Positions 1-6,263 of a stretch of DNA of 11,391 bases are shown here, piece by piece. Source of the stretch: Planctomycetota bacterium. Its GTDB lineage: Bacteria > Planctomycetota > UBA11346. Where the stretch lies: the NCBI GenBank assembly GCA_013816415.1, contig JACDEN010000041.1, positions 1 to 11,391 on the forward strand, in the 5' to 3' direction. The position numbers were made by a program, and so were the translations under genes. Under the pieces are notes generated by a model. It saw only the letters and a list, made by a program, of their open reading frames with translations. It made no database searches and was not told the origin of the DNA. The stretch's first letter is position 1. Every line of letters begins with the position of its first letter.

Positions 1-427
1 GCAGCGGTCCGGCCGCGCCTTCTGCGGCGAGCAGGAAGGCCGGACACACGCTGTACTGCGCGTGGGCGGCCGGCGTCGGGGTGCCGACGTGACCGAGCCA
101 CCAGGTGCGAGCGACCAGCACATGCTCGCCGGCGGGTAGATCGAGATCCCAGCTCTCGTACAGCCAGTGGCGGAGGTCTCCGCGTTCGGGGCCGTCTCCG
201 ATGCGTTCGCCGTCGAGGAACAGTTCGTAGCGCTCATCGCCGCTGACATGGATGCGCGCGGTCATCCGCTCTGCGCAGGTGAAGCGCAGCCGGTACGCGG
301 TGACCCCGGCGCCAGCGGGCTGCGCCGCGTTCCCGACCCACGACGCCGGCCACACGCCGCGCTGCCAGAACGAGACCGGGTGGTCACGGAAGGGGAGGTC
401 TGCGAGGATGATGCGGGTTGCGGGCAT
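1..427 (-). CDS. Alpha-L-rhamnosidase-like glycoside hydrolase, N-terminal part (truncated by window edge)
   Basis: Reading leftward from the ATG at 427 there are 142 open codons and no stop before the window edge, so only the N-terminus is visible. Residues about 45-110 look like the beta-sandwich, carbohydrate-binding-type N-terminal domain of bacterial alpha-L-rhamnosidases and related (alpha/alpha)6-barrel hydrolases: RIHVSGDERYELFLDG at 58-73, GPERGDLRHW at 79-88, then a YESWDLDLPAGEHVL stretch. There is no signal peptide, so the product is probably cytoplasmic. The catalytic barrel lies outside the window, so the enzyme assignment rests on domain resemblance only. The start lacks a good ribosome binding site: a GAGG lies about 13 nt upstream. 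The gene is 129 bp downstream of the secreted lectin-fold gene on the same strand and may belong to the same unit. A different glycoside hydrolase family with a similar N-terminal domain is the main alternative. Confidence 0.6.
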   Translation of the reverse strand, partial: MPATRIILADLPFRDHPVSFWQRGVWPASWVGNAAQPAGAGVTAYRLRFTCAERMTARIHVSGDERYELFLDGERIGDGPERGDLRHWLYESWDLDLPAGEHVLVARTWWLGHVGTPTPAAHAQYSVCPAFLLAAEGAAGPL

Positions 428-519
428 GGCGCGAGCGTAGCGCCTCGTCCCAACACCGGCCATAGGAGGAAAGGGCGGTGGGATGAGCACGGAAGTGTGC
501 CGTCGCGAGCGGAAAGGTG

Positions 520-535
520 CGGCCTTCGCCGGCCG
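520..535 (-). terminator. Weak hairpin after the lectin-fold gene
   Basis: A 5-bp GC-only inverted repeat (CGGCC / GGCCG, 6-nt loop) lies about 20 nt after the stop codon of the minus-strand gene ending at 557. No T-tract follows in the direction of transcription, so it is at best a weak or Rho-assisted terminator. Otherwise nothing is seen in the 428-556 gap. Confidence 0.2.
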
Positions 536-556
536 AGGGCTGGGCAGGGGAACGGC

Positions 557-2038
557 CTACTTCTTCTTCTGCGCGAGTCCCTGGGCCACCGCCCCCAAGG
601 TCATCGGCTCCCCGGCCGGACCGTCGGGATCATGCCCTCGGAAGCTCGGCACGATCTCCTCCGGGTTCTCCAAGCTCTGTGCGGCGCGCTCGAAAGCGGC
701 TGGATCGACACGGGCCAGTTCCTCGAGCGCATAGGCATGCGCCGCCGGACGTCGCGGTTCCGCGAGCAGCGCCAGCAAGGCCTCGGTCGCGTGCGCGGTG
801 AAGTGGGATTCTGAGTACCGGCCAGGTGCATACGCGGGCTCGCGCAGCAGGTATCTGTAGGTCATGCGATCCTGTTTGTCCAGCTTCCCTGCCAACACAG
901 CCGGAGTGGGATCGATGCCGGCCATGTCCGCGGCGACATCGCGGATCTGACTGCTCGATACGCAGCAGCCTCCGTAGGATTCGACCACCGACTCGCAGGT
1001 CAGCACCGCGGGGTAGGCGCGCGTGAATGCCGCAGGATCGAGCTTCTTCAATCCGTCGAGGCCGTAGAGCTTGCCGGCCGACACGGCTTCGGCGACCAGG
1101 CGCTGGCAGCAGGCCAGCGCGTCGGGGCGCGCCATCATCTGATCGTAGGCCAGTCCGGTCGCGGTGCGCGCGCCGGTGATGCCGACATGGTCCGAGTGCG
1201 AGGTCGCGGCGAGCAGCGTCTGCATCGCGTCTGAGCCACCGCCATCCCGCGGAGAAATACCGCCTCGCTCGGGAACGGGCCCGTGTCGCGGTGGAACGGG
1301 CGGCGGCGGCACGGCATCCACGGCGCGCTCCTGCGCCTGGATTTTGGCAATCACCGCCGCGATCCCGACCGGTTCCCGGGACGGCTCGTAGCGCACGTCA
1401 TCGAACCACGCGTAGGTGTCAGGACGCCAATGGGGTCCGCTCATGTACAGTTCGAGCCGATCGTACACGCGATCGCCAACTGCGGCGAACACGGGTCGGC
1501 CATCGATGGCCAGAACCACGCCATCGGGAGCGACGGTGAAGGCGAATGTGTGCCATCCCGCGGTGCGCCCCACCGGCGTGGTGGTGATCTGCGGATAGCG
1601 TCCACGCTGCGCTGCGGGACCCGTGCCGTCGATCGACGCGAGATAGAAGTCCGCATCGAAGTCCTGGACCCCGAGCCCGGCTCCGCGCTCGGGGTGCGCG
1701 AGCTCCTTGAGGCAGACGCCCTCGTACAGCGTCTCGCTGCCGGGCTGCGCATCGAAGAAACGGACGTGAATCGTGCCGCGCACCGGCGCGCCGAAATCGT
1801 GGGTGATCCGCATGGAGCGTTGGCCTCCGCCGACCGATCGGAAAGCTGCCGCGGACTGGCCGGGGAAGGACCGGTCATCGATCCAGATGCTGCCGAAGGC
1901 GGAGTCCGCCGTCCATGCCGACGACAGCAGCGGTCCGTCGAAACCATCGGCGAACGCCGGTGCGATACCATCTTCGCCCCAGAGGCTGCCGACGGTGGTC
2001 AGGACGATCCAGGCGAGAAGCGATCGCGGCAGGTCCAT
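557..2038 (-). CDS. Secreted lectin-fold protein with uncharacterised C-terminal domain
   Basis: A 493-aa protein of unknown function. Residues 1-20 form a short signal peptide with an R near the N-terminus and a hydrophobic run at about 7-19; cleavage may fall near 20 or after APAFA at 30. Residues about 31-218 resemble a concanavalin/LamG-type beta-sandwich: FADGFDG opening, GWHTFAFTVAPDGVVLAIDG at 161-180, and WFDDVRYEP closing. A proline-rich linker (about 243-258) leads to a mostly helical region (270-493) with HSDHVG, GKLYGLDGLKKLD and several cysteines (310, 311, 347, 357, 358). I do not recognise this region. The start at 2038 was chosen because the signal peptide begins there and GGAG lies 6 nt upstream. 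An in-frame ATG at 2161 would overlap the upstream stop as TAATG but would bury the signal peptide behind 41 residues. By fold and neighbours it may bind carbohydrate outside the cytoplasm; that is inference. Confidence 0.75.
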   Translation of the reverse strand: MDLPRSLLAWIVLTTVGSLWGEDGIAPAFADGFDGPLLSSAWTADSAFGSIWIDDRSFPGQSAAAFRSVGGGQRSMRITHDFGAPVRGTIHVRFFDAQPGSETLYEGVCLKELAHPERGAGLGVQDFDADFYLASIDGTGPAAQRGRYPQITTTPVGRTAGWHTFAFTVAPDGVVLAIDGRPVFAAVGDRVYDRLELYMSGPHWRPDTYAWFDDVRYEPSREPVGIAAVIAKIQAQERAVDAVPPPPVPPRHGPVPERGGISPRDGGGSDAMQTLLAATSHSDHVGITGARTATGLAYDQMMARPDALACCQRLVAEAVSAGKLYGLDGLKKLDPAAFTRAYPAVLTCESVVESYGGCCVSSSQIRDVAADMAGIDPTPAVLAGKLDKQDRMTYRYLLREPAYAPGRYSESHFTAHATEALLALLAEPRRPAAHAYALEELARVDPAAFERAAQSLENPEEIVPSFRGHDPDGPAGEPMTLGAVAQGLAQKKK

Positions 2039-2044
2039 GGGGTG

Positions 2045-2048
2045 CTCC
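2045..2048 (-). promoter_or_regulatory. Ribosome binding site deciding the start at 2038
   Basis: GGAG on the minus strand, 6 nt before the ATG at 2038. Together with the hydrophobic leader it favours this start over the in-frame ATG at 2161, which has AAGGGG only 2 nt away, too close for efficient initiation. Confidence 0.55.
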
Positions 2049-2160
2049 ACGGGTTTGACGGAGGAAACGGTTTCGGGTTCATGGCTTTCCAGGACGTCGT
2101 CCCGCTGCTCCCCGCCTCCCGATGGACGTCGAAGTCCATCCGAGAGGCGACCTTCCACCA

Positions 2161-3447
2161 TTACCCCTTCGCGCCGTCCGCGAGCAGCGACTGCACGTTC
2201 ACCCGCTTCGATCCGTTGGCGATCGAGACGTTGGCGGCGTGGCCGATCAGCACGGCCTGCACCGCCTGTTCGAGCGGGGCCATGCGATTGGTCAGCGGCG
2301 CGTCGAAGGGGCGGCCGAAGAAGTCCTTGAGCAGCCCGTCGTCGGCGCCGCCGTGCGTGCCTTCGGATTCGGCGATCGGGATGGTGCGCACCTGGCCGGA
2401 CTTGGCGTCGAAGTGCAGCAGGCTCTGGCCGAGGACGGTGGTCAGGCCGTGCGCCACGGATTCGCCGGTGGCGAACGGGGTGGCCTGCATCTCCTTGAGC
2501 TCGAGTCGCCCCTTGGTGCCTTCGAACTGGATGTGCCAGCCTTCGTAGGTGGCGAAGGCGGTCAGGCTGTAGGTGACCTGCACGCCGTTGGCGTAGGTGT
2601 AGAAGACGCTCGCCTGGTCTTCGATGTTGATCGATGGGTCGAAGACGCAGGCGTCGCGGATGTAGCCGTCGGCCTTCTCAGCGTCCTTGTACATCGCGCG
2701 GTTGAGGTCGTTCTTCCAGAAGTCGACGTAGAAGTCGCATTTCGACGCGTGGGGACATCCGAGGCAGCGTTCGCTGCGGAATGGGCCGCTGGCTCCGTAC
2801 ATCATCAGTCCACCCTGCGCAGCGAGTTCGACCGGAGTCGAACCGATCAGCCAGTTGAGCGCATCGAAGTGGTGCGAGGCCTTGTGGATCAGCAGGCCGC
2901 CGGAGTTCTCCTTCCTGCGGTGCCAGCGACGGAAGTAGTCGGCGCCGTGGCTGCGGTTGAGGTTCTCGTGGAAGTTCACCGACTTGATGGTGCCGATGGC
3001 GCCTTCATCGATCAGCCGCTTCATCTCGGTGATCGAGACGCCGTAGCGCATGTTGTGGGTGACCAGACATCTCGCGCCGGTCGATTTATAGCGCTCGGCG
3101 GCGCGCAGGATCTCGGACAGCTGCTTGGCGTCGGTGGCGACCGGCTTCTCGGCGATCACGCGCTTGCCGGCGGCGAGGGTGCGGATGATGTATTCGGCGT
3201 GCGTCGAATCGCGCGTCGCCACCACCACTGCGTCGGGCTTGGCCTCGGCGAGCATCTGGTCGAAGTCGGTGTAGCTCGGCACCGCGACGCCGATGTGATC
3301 GGTGGTGGCCTTCATGCGCATCGGGTTGTGGTCGAACAGTCCGACCAGCTCGCAGTACTGGGGGAAGTCCTTGAGCAGCGGCTTGACGAACATGTACAAG
3401 GCGCGCCCGCCGGTGCCGGCGATGACGTAGCGTTTGCGTTCTGACAT
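2161..3447 (-). CDS. Gfo/Idh/MocA family oxidoreductase with cysteine cluster
   Basis: A 428-aa NAD(P)-dependent oxidoreductase of the glucose-fructose oxidoreductase/inositol dehydrogenase/MocA superfamily, which oxidises or reduces sugars, polyols or their derivatives. The Rossmann part has a variant glycine loop, IAGTGGRA (9-16), then VVVATRDSTHAEY (74-85) and the family's AEKP motif (99-102). The substrate domain carries GGLLIHKASHHFDALNW (183-199), where the family's catalytic His/Asp residues sit. Cysteines at 228, 231 and 237 (CxxCx5C), with another at 267, suggest a small metal site; this is inference. There is no signal peptide, so it should be cytoplasmic. The start at 3447 has GAGGAG 7 nt upstream. 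It lies 36 bp after rnz on the same strand, so the two are probably co-transcribed, and the lectin-fold gene follows. The substrate cannot be told from sequence alone. Confidence 0.93.
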   Translation of the reverse strand: MSERKRYVIAGTGGRALYMFVKPLLKDFPQYCELVGLFDHNPMRMKATTDHIGVAVPSYTDFDQMLAEAKPDAVVVATRDSTHAEYIIRTLAAGKRVIAEKPVATDAKQLSEILRAAERYKSTGARCLVTHNMRYGVSITEMKRLIDEGAIGTIKSVNFHENLNRSHGADYFRRWHRRKENSGGLLIHKASHHFDALNWLIGSTPVELAAQGGLMMYGASGPFRSERCLGCPHASKCDFYVDFWKNDLNRAMYKDAEKADGYIRDACVFDPSINIEDQASVFYTYANGVQVTYSLTAFATYEGWHIQFEGTKGRLELKEMQATPFATGESVAHGLTTVLGQSLLHFDAKSGQVRTIPIAESEGTHGGADDGLLKDFFGRPFDAPLTNRMAPLEQAVQAVLIGHAANVSIANGSKRVNVQSLLADGAKG

Positions 3448-3483
3448 GGCAGGACTCCTCGGCTGGGCTTTCGGATGGATCGA

Positions 3484-4443
3484 TCAGGCGTCGCGGGGCG
3501 GGATGGAGTGTGACCACAGATCGCGCGCCGCCAGCACCGTGGTGCCGGGGCAGGCGAGGGCGGCCTCAGCCACCAGCGCCTCGACGCTGGGCTCGTCGGG
3601 CTCCTCGTCGGTGTAGCGGCTGCTGAAATGGGTGATGATCAGGGTACGCGCGCGCAGGCGACGGGCGAGTTCGCCGGTCATGCGCGTGGTGCTGTGGCCC
3701 CACTGCCTGGCCTTGTCCTCGCGCGCGGCGTCATAGGTCGTTTCGCACACCAGCAGATCGCAGTCGGAGCCGGCCTCGGCGAGCCCGGTGCCGTCGCAGG
3801 TGTCGCCGAGCAGCACCAGTTTGCGGCCGGGGCGCCGCGGATCGGCGACCTGCTCGGGGCGAACCGTACGGCCGTCGGCGAGCTGGATCGCTTCGCCGCG
3901 CTGCAGCTGGCCGAACTGCCGTCCCGGCGCCACGCCCAGCGCCTGCGCGCGATCGGGATGGAACCGTCCGGGGCGCTCGGCTTCCTGCAGGCAGTAGCCG
4001 AAGCAGCGGACGCGATGCGGCAACTCGTGCGCGCTCACCTGCCAGCCTTCGAGCCGGGGAAGCGAGCGCGGGCCGTCGAGCTCGGTGATCTCGAGCGGGA
4101 ACGAGAGCGCCGTGTCCGAGATGCGCAGCACGGTCTCGATCAGCTCCTTCACGCCGACCGGTCCGATAATCGATACCGGCTCGCTGCGTCCGTTGATGGC
4201 CATGGTCGCGAGCGCGCCGGGAATGCCGTAGCAATGATCGCCGTGCAGGTGGGTGAGCAGGATGCGCTCGATGCGCGCCGGCTTGATGCCCGCGCGCATC
4301 AGCTGGTGCTGCGTCGCTTCGCCGCAATCGAGCAGCCAGACGCCGCCATGGTCGAAGGCGACCGCTTGGCTGGTGACGTTGCGGGTGCGGGTCGGCACTC
4401 CGGCGGACGTGCCGAGGAAGGTGATCTGCACCGGCCGGATCAT
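3484..4443 (-). CDS. rnz: Ribonuclease Z (tRNA 3'-processing endonuclease)
   Basis: A 319-aa metallo-beta-lactamase-fold endonuclease that removes the 3' trailer from tRNA precursors in the cytoplasm. The zinc motif THLHGDH is at 64-70 (ligands H65, H67, D69, H70). Further expected ligands are visible at H139 (SAHELPHR), D214 (LLGDTCDG) and H272 (IITHFSSRY), and WGHST at 249-252 matches the conserved histidine region. FLGTSAGVPTRTRN at 9-22 is the typical RNase Z N-terminus, and the length fits the usual 300-320 aa. The start at 4443 was chosen because the family N-terminus begins exactly there. The reading frame stays open far upstream, but that extension runs antisense through the esterase gene. 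No clear ribosome binding site is seen. It is divergent from the CE7 esterase and is followed closely by the oxidoreductase gene. Confidence 0.97.
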   Translation of the reverse strand: MIRPVQITFLGTSAGVPTRTRNVTSQAVAFDHGGVWLLDCGEATQHQLMRAGIKPARIERILLTHLHGDHCYGIPGALATMAINGRSEPVSIIGPVGVKELIETVLRISDTALSFPLEITELDGPRSLPRLEGWQVSAHELPHRVRCFGYCLQEAERPGRFHPDRAQALGVAPGRQFGQLQRGEAIQLADGRTVRPEQVADPRRPGRKLVLLGDTCDGTGLAEAGSDCDLLVCETTYDAAREDKARQWGHSTTRMTGELARRLRARTLIITHFSSRYTDEEPDEPSVEALVAEAALACPGTTVLAARDLWSHSIPPRDA

Positions 4444-4549
4444 AGGCAGCGAGCGGCGAAGACGAGCGCCGAGGCGCAGCGTCGGTAGCCTGCCCTGGCG
4501 ATGGCGTCGATCAGGAGCGATGATAGAAGCAGCGCCCGGAGAACGACCC
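4444..4549. promoter_or_regulatory. Divergent intergenic region between rnz and the CE7 esterase
   Basis: A 106-bp gap between two genes transcribed away from each other must contain, or lie near, both promoters unless one starts inside the other's coding region. I see no convincing -35/-10 pair on either strand. The only clear signal is GGAG, 8 nt before the esterase ATG. Confidence 0.4.
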
Positions 4550-5512
4550 ATGCCCGCCCTCGATCTGCCGCTCGCCGAGCTGATGAAGTTTCCAGGCCGC
4601 AATCCTTGTCCGCCGGACATGGATGCATTCTGGGATGGTTCGGTCGCCGAGATGAAGCGCATCGACGCGAAGGTCGAGCTGACGCCGGCGGCGTTCTCGG
4701 CAGCGCAGGCGGAATGCTTCGACCTGTGGTTCACCGGCATGGGCGGCGCACACGTGCACGCGAAGTATCTGCGGCCGAAGACCCGCGCCGGCAAGCTGCC
4801 GGCGATCCTGATCTTCCACGGCTACAGCGGGTCGAGCGGCGACTGGTTCGACAAGCTGGCCTGGGTGGCGCAGGGCTACTGCGTCGCGGTGCTCGACTGC
4901 CGCGGCCAGGGCGGTTCCTCCGAGGACGCGGGCCAGGTGCGCGGCAACACCCACCACGGGCACATCGTGCGCGGCCTCGCCGAGGAGTCCCCGGCCAAGC
5001 TGCTGTTCCGCAACATCTTCCTCGACACGGCGCAGCTCGCGCGCGTGGTCATGGCATTCCCCGAGGTCGATGCCGCGCGCGTCGGCGCCACCGGCGGATC
5101 GCAGGGGGGCGCGCTCACCCTCGCCTGCGCGGCGCTCGAGCCGACGATCAAGCGGGCGGCGCCGCTCGAGCCGTTCCTGTGCGACTACCTGCGCGTGTGG
5201 GAGATGGATCAGGCGAAGGACGCGTACGCCGAACTGAAGGCGTACTTCCGCATGTACGACCCGCGGCACGAGCGCGAGCAGGAGATCTTCACGCGCCTCG
5301 GCTACATCGATTGCCAGCATCTCGCGAAGCGCATCCGCGCGAAGGTGCTGATGGGCGTGGGATTGATGGATTCGGTGTGCCCGCCGTCGACGCAGTTCGC
5401 GGCGTACAACAAGATCACCTCGCCGAAGGAGCTGGCGATCTATCCGGATTTCGCGCATGAAGGGCTGCCGGGGATGAGTGATCGGATCAGTGGGTTTATG
5501 GCGGAGTTGTAA
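4550..5512 (+). CDS. CE7 family acetylxylan esterase / cephalosporin-C deacetylase
   Basis: A 320-aa alpha/beta hydrolase that removes acetyl groups from acetylated xylo-oligosaccharides and other small acetylated substrates. All three signatures of carbohydrate esterase family 7 are present: RGQ at 118-120, GGSQGG at 182-187 with nucleophile S184, and HE at 303-304 with catalytic H303. The acid is D274 in GLMDSVCPP, and FHGYSGSSGDW at 89-99 supplies the oxyanion region. Length matches the family (about 320 aa). No signal peptide is visible, as is typical of the intracellular members, so it probably acts on imported oligosaccharides. The ATG at 4550 has GGAG 8 nt upstream, and the N-terminus lines up with the family; in-frame upstream starts would run into rnz. 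It stands alone on the plus strand, divergent from rnz. The preferred substrate is unknown. Confidence 0.95.
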   Translation: MPALDLPLAELMKFPGRNPCPPDMDAFWDGSVAEMKRIDAKVELTPAAFSAAQAECFDLWFTGMGGAHVHAKYLRPKTRAGKLPAILIFHGYSGSSGDWFDKLAWVAQGYCVAVLDCRGQGGSSEDAGQVRGNTHHGHIVRGLAEESPAKLLFRNIFLDTAQLARVVMAFPEVDAARVGATGGSQGGALTLACAALEPTIKRAAPLEPFLCDYLRVWEMDQAKDAYAELKAYFRMYDPRHEREQEIFTRLGYIDCQHLAKRIRAKVLMGVGLMDSVCPPSTQFAAYNKITSPKELAIYPDFAHEGLPGMSDRISGFMAEL

Positions 5513-5519
5513 ACAACTC
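5504..5519 (+). terminator. Small hairpin spanning the esterase stop codon
   Basis: GAGTTG - TAAA - CAACTC forms a perfect 6-bp stem with a 4-nt loop, and the esterase stop codon TAA sits in the loop. The stem is not GC-rich and no T-tract follows, so termination is uncertain. It could instead be a mRNA 3'-end stability element. Confidence 0.3.
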
Positions 5520-5534
5520 TGATCCATGAGAGGG

Positions 5535-5600
5535 GCTTGAGCTTGGGCTTGGGCTTGAGCTTGAGCTTGAGCTTAGGCTTCAGCTTTCGCTTAAGCTTTG
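5535..5600 (+). repeat. Hexamer tandem array, 11 units of GCTTNN
   Basis: Eleven consecutive 6-bp units share GCTT and vary in the last two bases: GA, GG, GG, GA, GA, GA, AG, CA, TC, AA, TG. The six 5'-most units are nearly uniform (GA/GG) and the 3' units have diverged. No start codon or ribosome binding site is associated. The array lies 22 bp past the esterase stop and faces a shorter array of the complementary type at 5686-5715. Confidence 0.9.
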
Positions 5601-5685
5601 AGGTAGTGCGCTGGTCGGACGGCGCGGAAATGATTTCTGTCGGGGCGATATTTCGACGCGCGGCTACGTGATACTGAGTGAGTCG

Positions 5686-5715
5686 AAGCTAAAGCTAAAG
5701 CTAAAGCCAAAGCAG
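5686..5715 (+). repeat. Hexamer tandem array, 5 units of AAGCNN (complement of GCTTNN)
   Basis: Units AAGCTA (three), AAGCCA and AAGCAG run in tandem, followed by CAGCAG. On the opposite strand this reads as GCTTTA/GCTTTG units, the same class as the array at 5535-5600, so the two arrays form an imperfect inverted repeat around an 85-bp spacer. In RNA each GCUU could pair with AAGC, giving a stem interrupted at one or two positions per unit. Confidence 0.85.
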
Positions 5716-5762
5716 CAGCAGGAAGGCCGATGTATCGCGGGTTCTCGCCGCCTTCCCATTCT

Positions 5763-5845
5763 ACCGATCGTGCTCGCAGTAAACCCCTTCGCCCCGCTCG
5801 CGGGGGCTCGCTGGCGCTCGGGGTTGACTGCTGCGCGCGATCGGT
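5763..5845 (+). other. 83-nt multi-segment hairpin upstream of the four-helix-bundle gene
   Basis: Three nested paired segments can be read directly. ACCGATCG (5763-5770) pairs with CGATCGGT (5838-5845), extendable by TGC/GCG with one G-U. GCAGT (5776-5780) pairs with ACTGC (5827-5831). AACCCC (5782-5787) pairs with GGGGTT (5820-5825). At the tip GCCCC (5791-5795) pairs with GGGGC (5803-5807). About 22 outer pairs with only small internal loops is much more than expected by chance. It ends 24 nt before the gene's ATG and 12 nt before its AAGGAG. It may act as an RNA leader, a protein-binding palindrome or the end of a mobile or repetitive element; the sequence alone does not decide. Confidence 0.75.
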
Positions 5846-5869
5846 GGGGGGTGGGCGAAGGAGAATCAC

Positions 5870-6244
5870 ATGGCCGATCTCAAGAATCTCATGGTCTACC
5901 AACGCGCGAAGGTGGTGTGCGCTGCGGCGTACCGCTTTGCCCAGAAGGTGCCGGATGCGGAACTGCGCGATCAGATGAAGCGTGCGGCGACGTCTGCCGT
6001 GTTGAATATCGCCGAAGGTCGCGGACGGGAATCCGATGCGGATTTCGCGCGTTTCCTGGTTATCGCTCGCGGATCCACGACCGAACTGATCGCGCAGATC
6101 GATCTCGCGTCGACGTTTGGAATGATCGCTGATGAAGGCGCCGATGCGGTCATTGCTGAACTCGGGGAATTGACAGGGATGCTCTCGGCGTTGATCGCCC
6201 GGTTGCGTCTCACCGCGCGCGGAGGCGGCTCCCGCCCGAAATAG
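5870..6244 (+). CDS. Four-helix-bundle protein, 23S rRNA-intervening-sequence (S23/IVP) family
   Basis: A 124-aa, all-helical small protein. Family signatures are clear: LKNLMVYQRA at 4-13, a central NIAEGRGRESDADFARFL (46-63), and IARGSTTELIAQ (65-76), followed by two more amphipathic helices. The family is named for ORFs inside intervening sequences of Leptospira 23S rRNA and is structurally related to Avd, the accessory protein of diversity-generating retroelements; Avd and its relatives form oligomeric bundles that bind nucleic acid. No rRNA or reverse transcriptase lies in this window, so this is a stand-alone copy of unknown role. AAGGAG sits 6 nt before the ATG, one of the best ribosome binding sites here. 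It is preceded by hexamer arrays and a long hairpin, and ends 19 bp from the convergent oxidoreductase gene. The C-terminal tail (RGGGSRPK) is probably disordered. Family call firm; function unknown. Confidence 0.92.
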   Translation: MADLKNLMVYQRAKVVCAAAYRFAQKVPDAELRDQMKRAATSAVLNIAEGRGRESDADFARFLVIARGSTTELIAQIDLASTFGMIADEGADAVIAELGELTGMLSALIARLRLTARGGGSRPK

Positions 6245-6263
6245 CTCTCGGGGTCGACTCCGA

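Larger units (their letters stand above)
5520..5869. other. 350-bp gene-free region rich in repeats and inverted structure
   Basis: I see no credible coding sequence between the esterase stop and the four-helix-bundle gene. The region holds two opposite hexamer arrays (5535-5600 and 5686-5715), a spacer of about 85 bp between them containing one short palindrome (GAAAT-G-ATTTC, 5627-5637), and a long hairpin at 5763-5845. An AAGGAG ribosome binding site at 5858-5863 ends it. No clear sigma70 promoter for the downstream gene was found. Confidence 0.7.

Noticed and set aside
1283..2548. 421-codon plus-strand open frame crossing two minus-strand genes and their gap
   Set aside because: It has no family motif or ribosome binding site and spans the boundary between two well-supported genes on the other strand.
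2122..3444. 440-codon open frame on the plus strand opposite the first oxidoreductase
   Set aside because: It mirrors the minus-strand gene almost end to end. The translation is Val/Gly/Arg-rich with no recognisable motif, as expected for antisense of GC-rich coding DNA, whereas the minus-strand frame has full family motifs.
4511..5527. 338-codon minus-strand open frame opposite the CE7 esterase
   Set aside because: The translation is Arg/His/Leu-rich and featureless; the plus-strand frame carries all CE7 catalytic motifs.
5535..5715. CRISPR array
   Set aside because: Units are 6 bp and contiguous, with no 25-40 bp repeats, unique spacers or cas genes.
5763..5845. Rho-independent terminator for the esterase gene
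   Set aside because: It lies about 250 bp after the esterase stop, has no T-tract and sits next to the ribosome binding site of the next gene, so a leader or binding element fits better.
5668..6132. Plus-strand frame starting at a GTG within the repeats (Lys-Leu repeats)
   Set aside because: The Lys-Leu repeat is a translation of the AAGCTA units; there is no ribosome binding site, and it overlaps the real gene in another frame.
5680..6260. 7-bp inverted repeat GAGTCGA / TCGACTC on either side of the four-helix-bundle gene
   Set aside because: It is short, built on the common TCGA palindrome and expected by chance in GC-rich DNA; too weak to call element ends.
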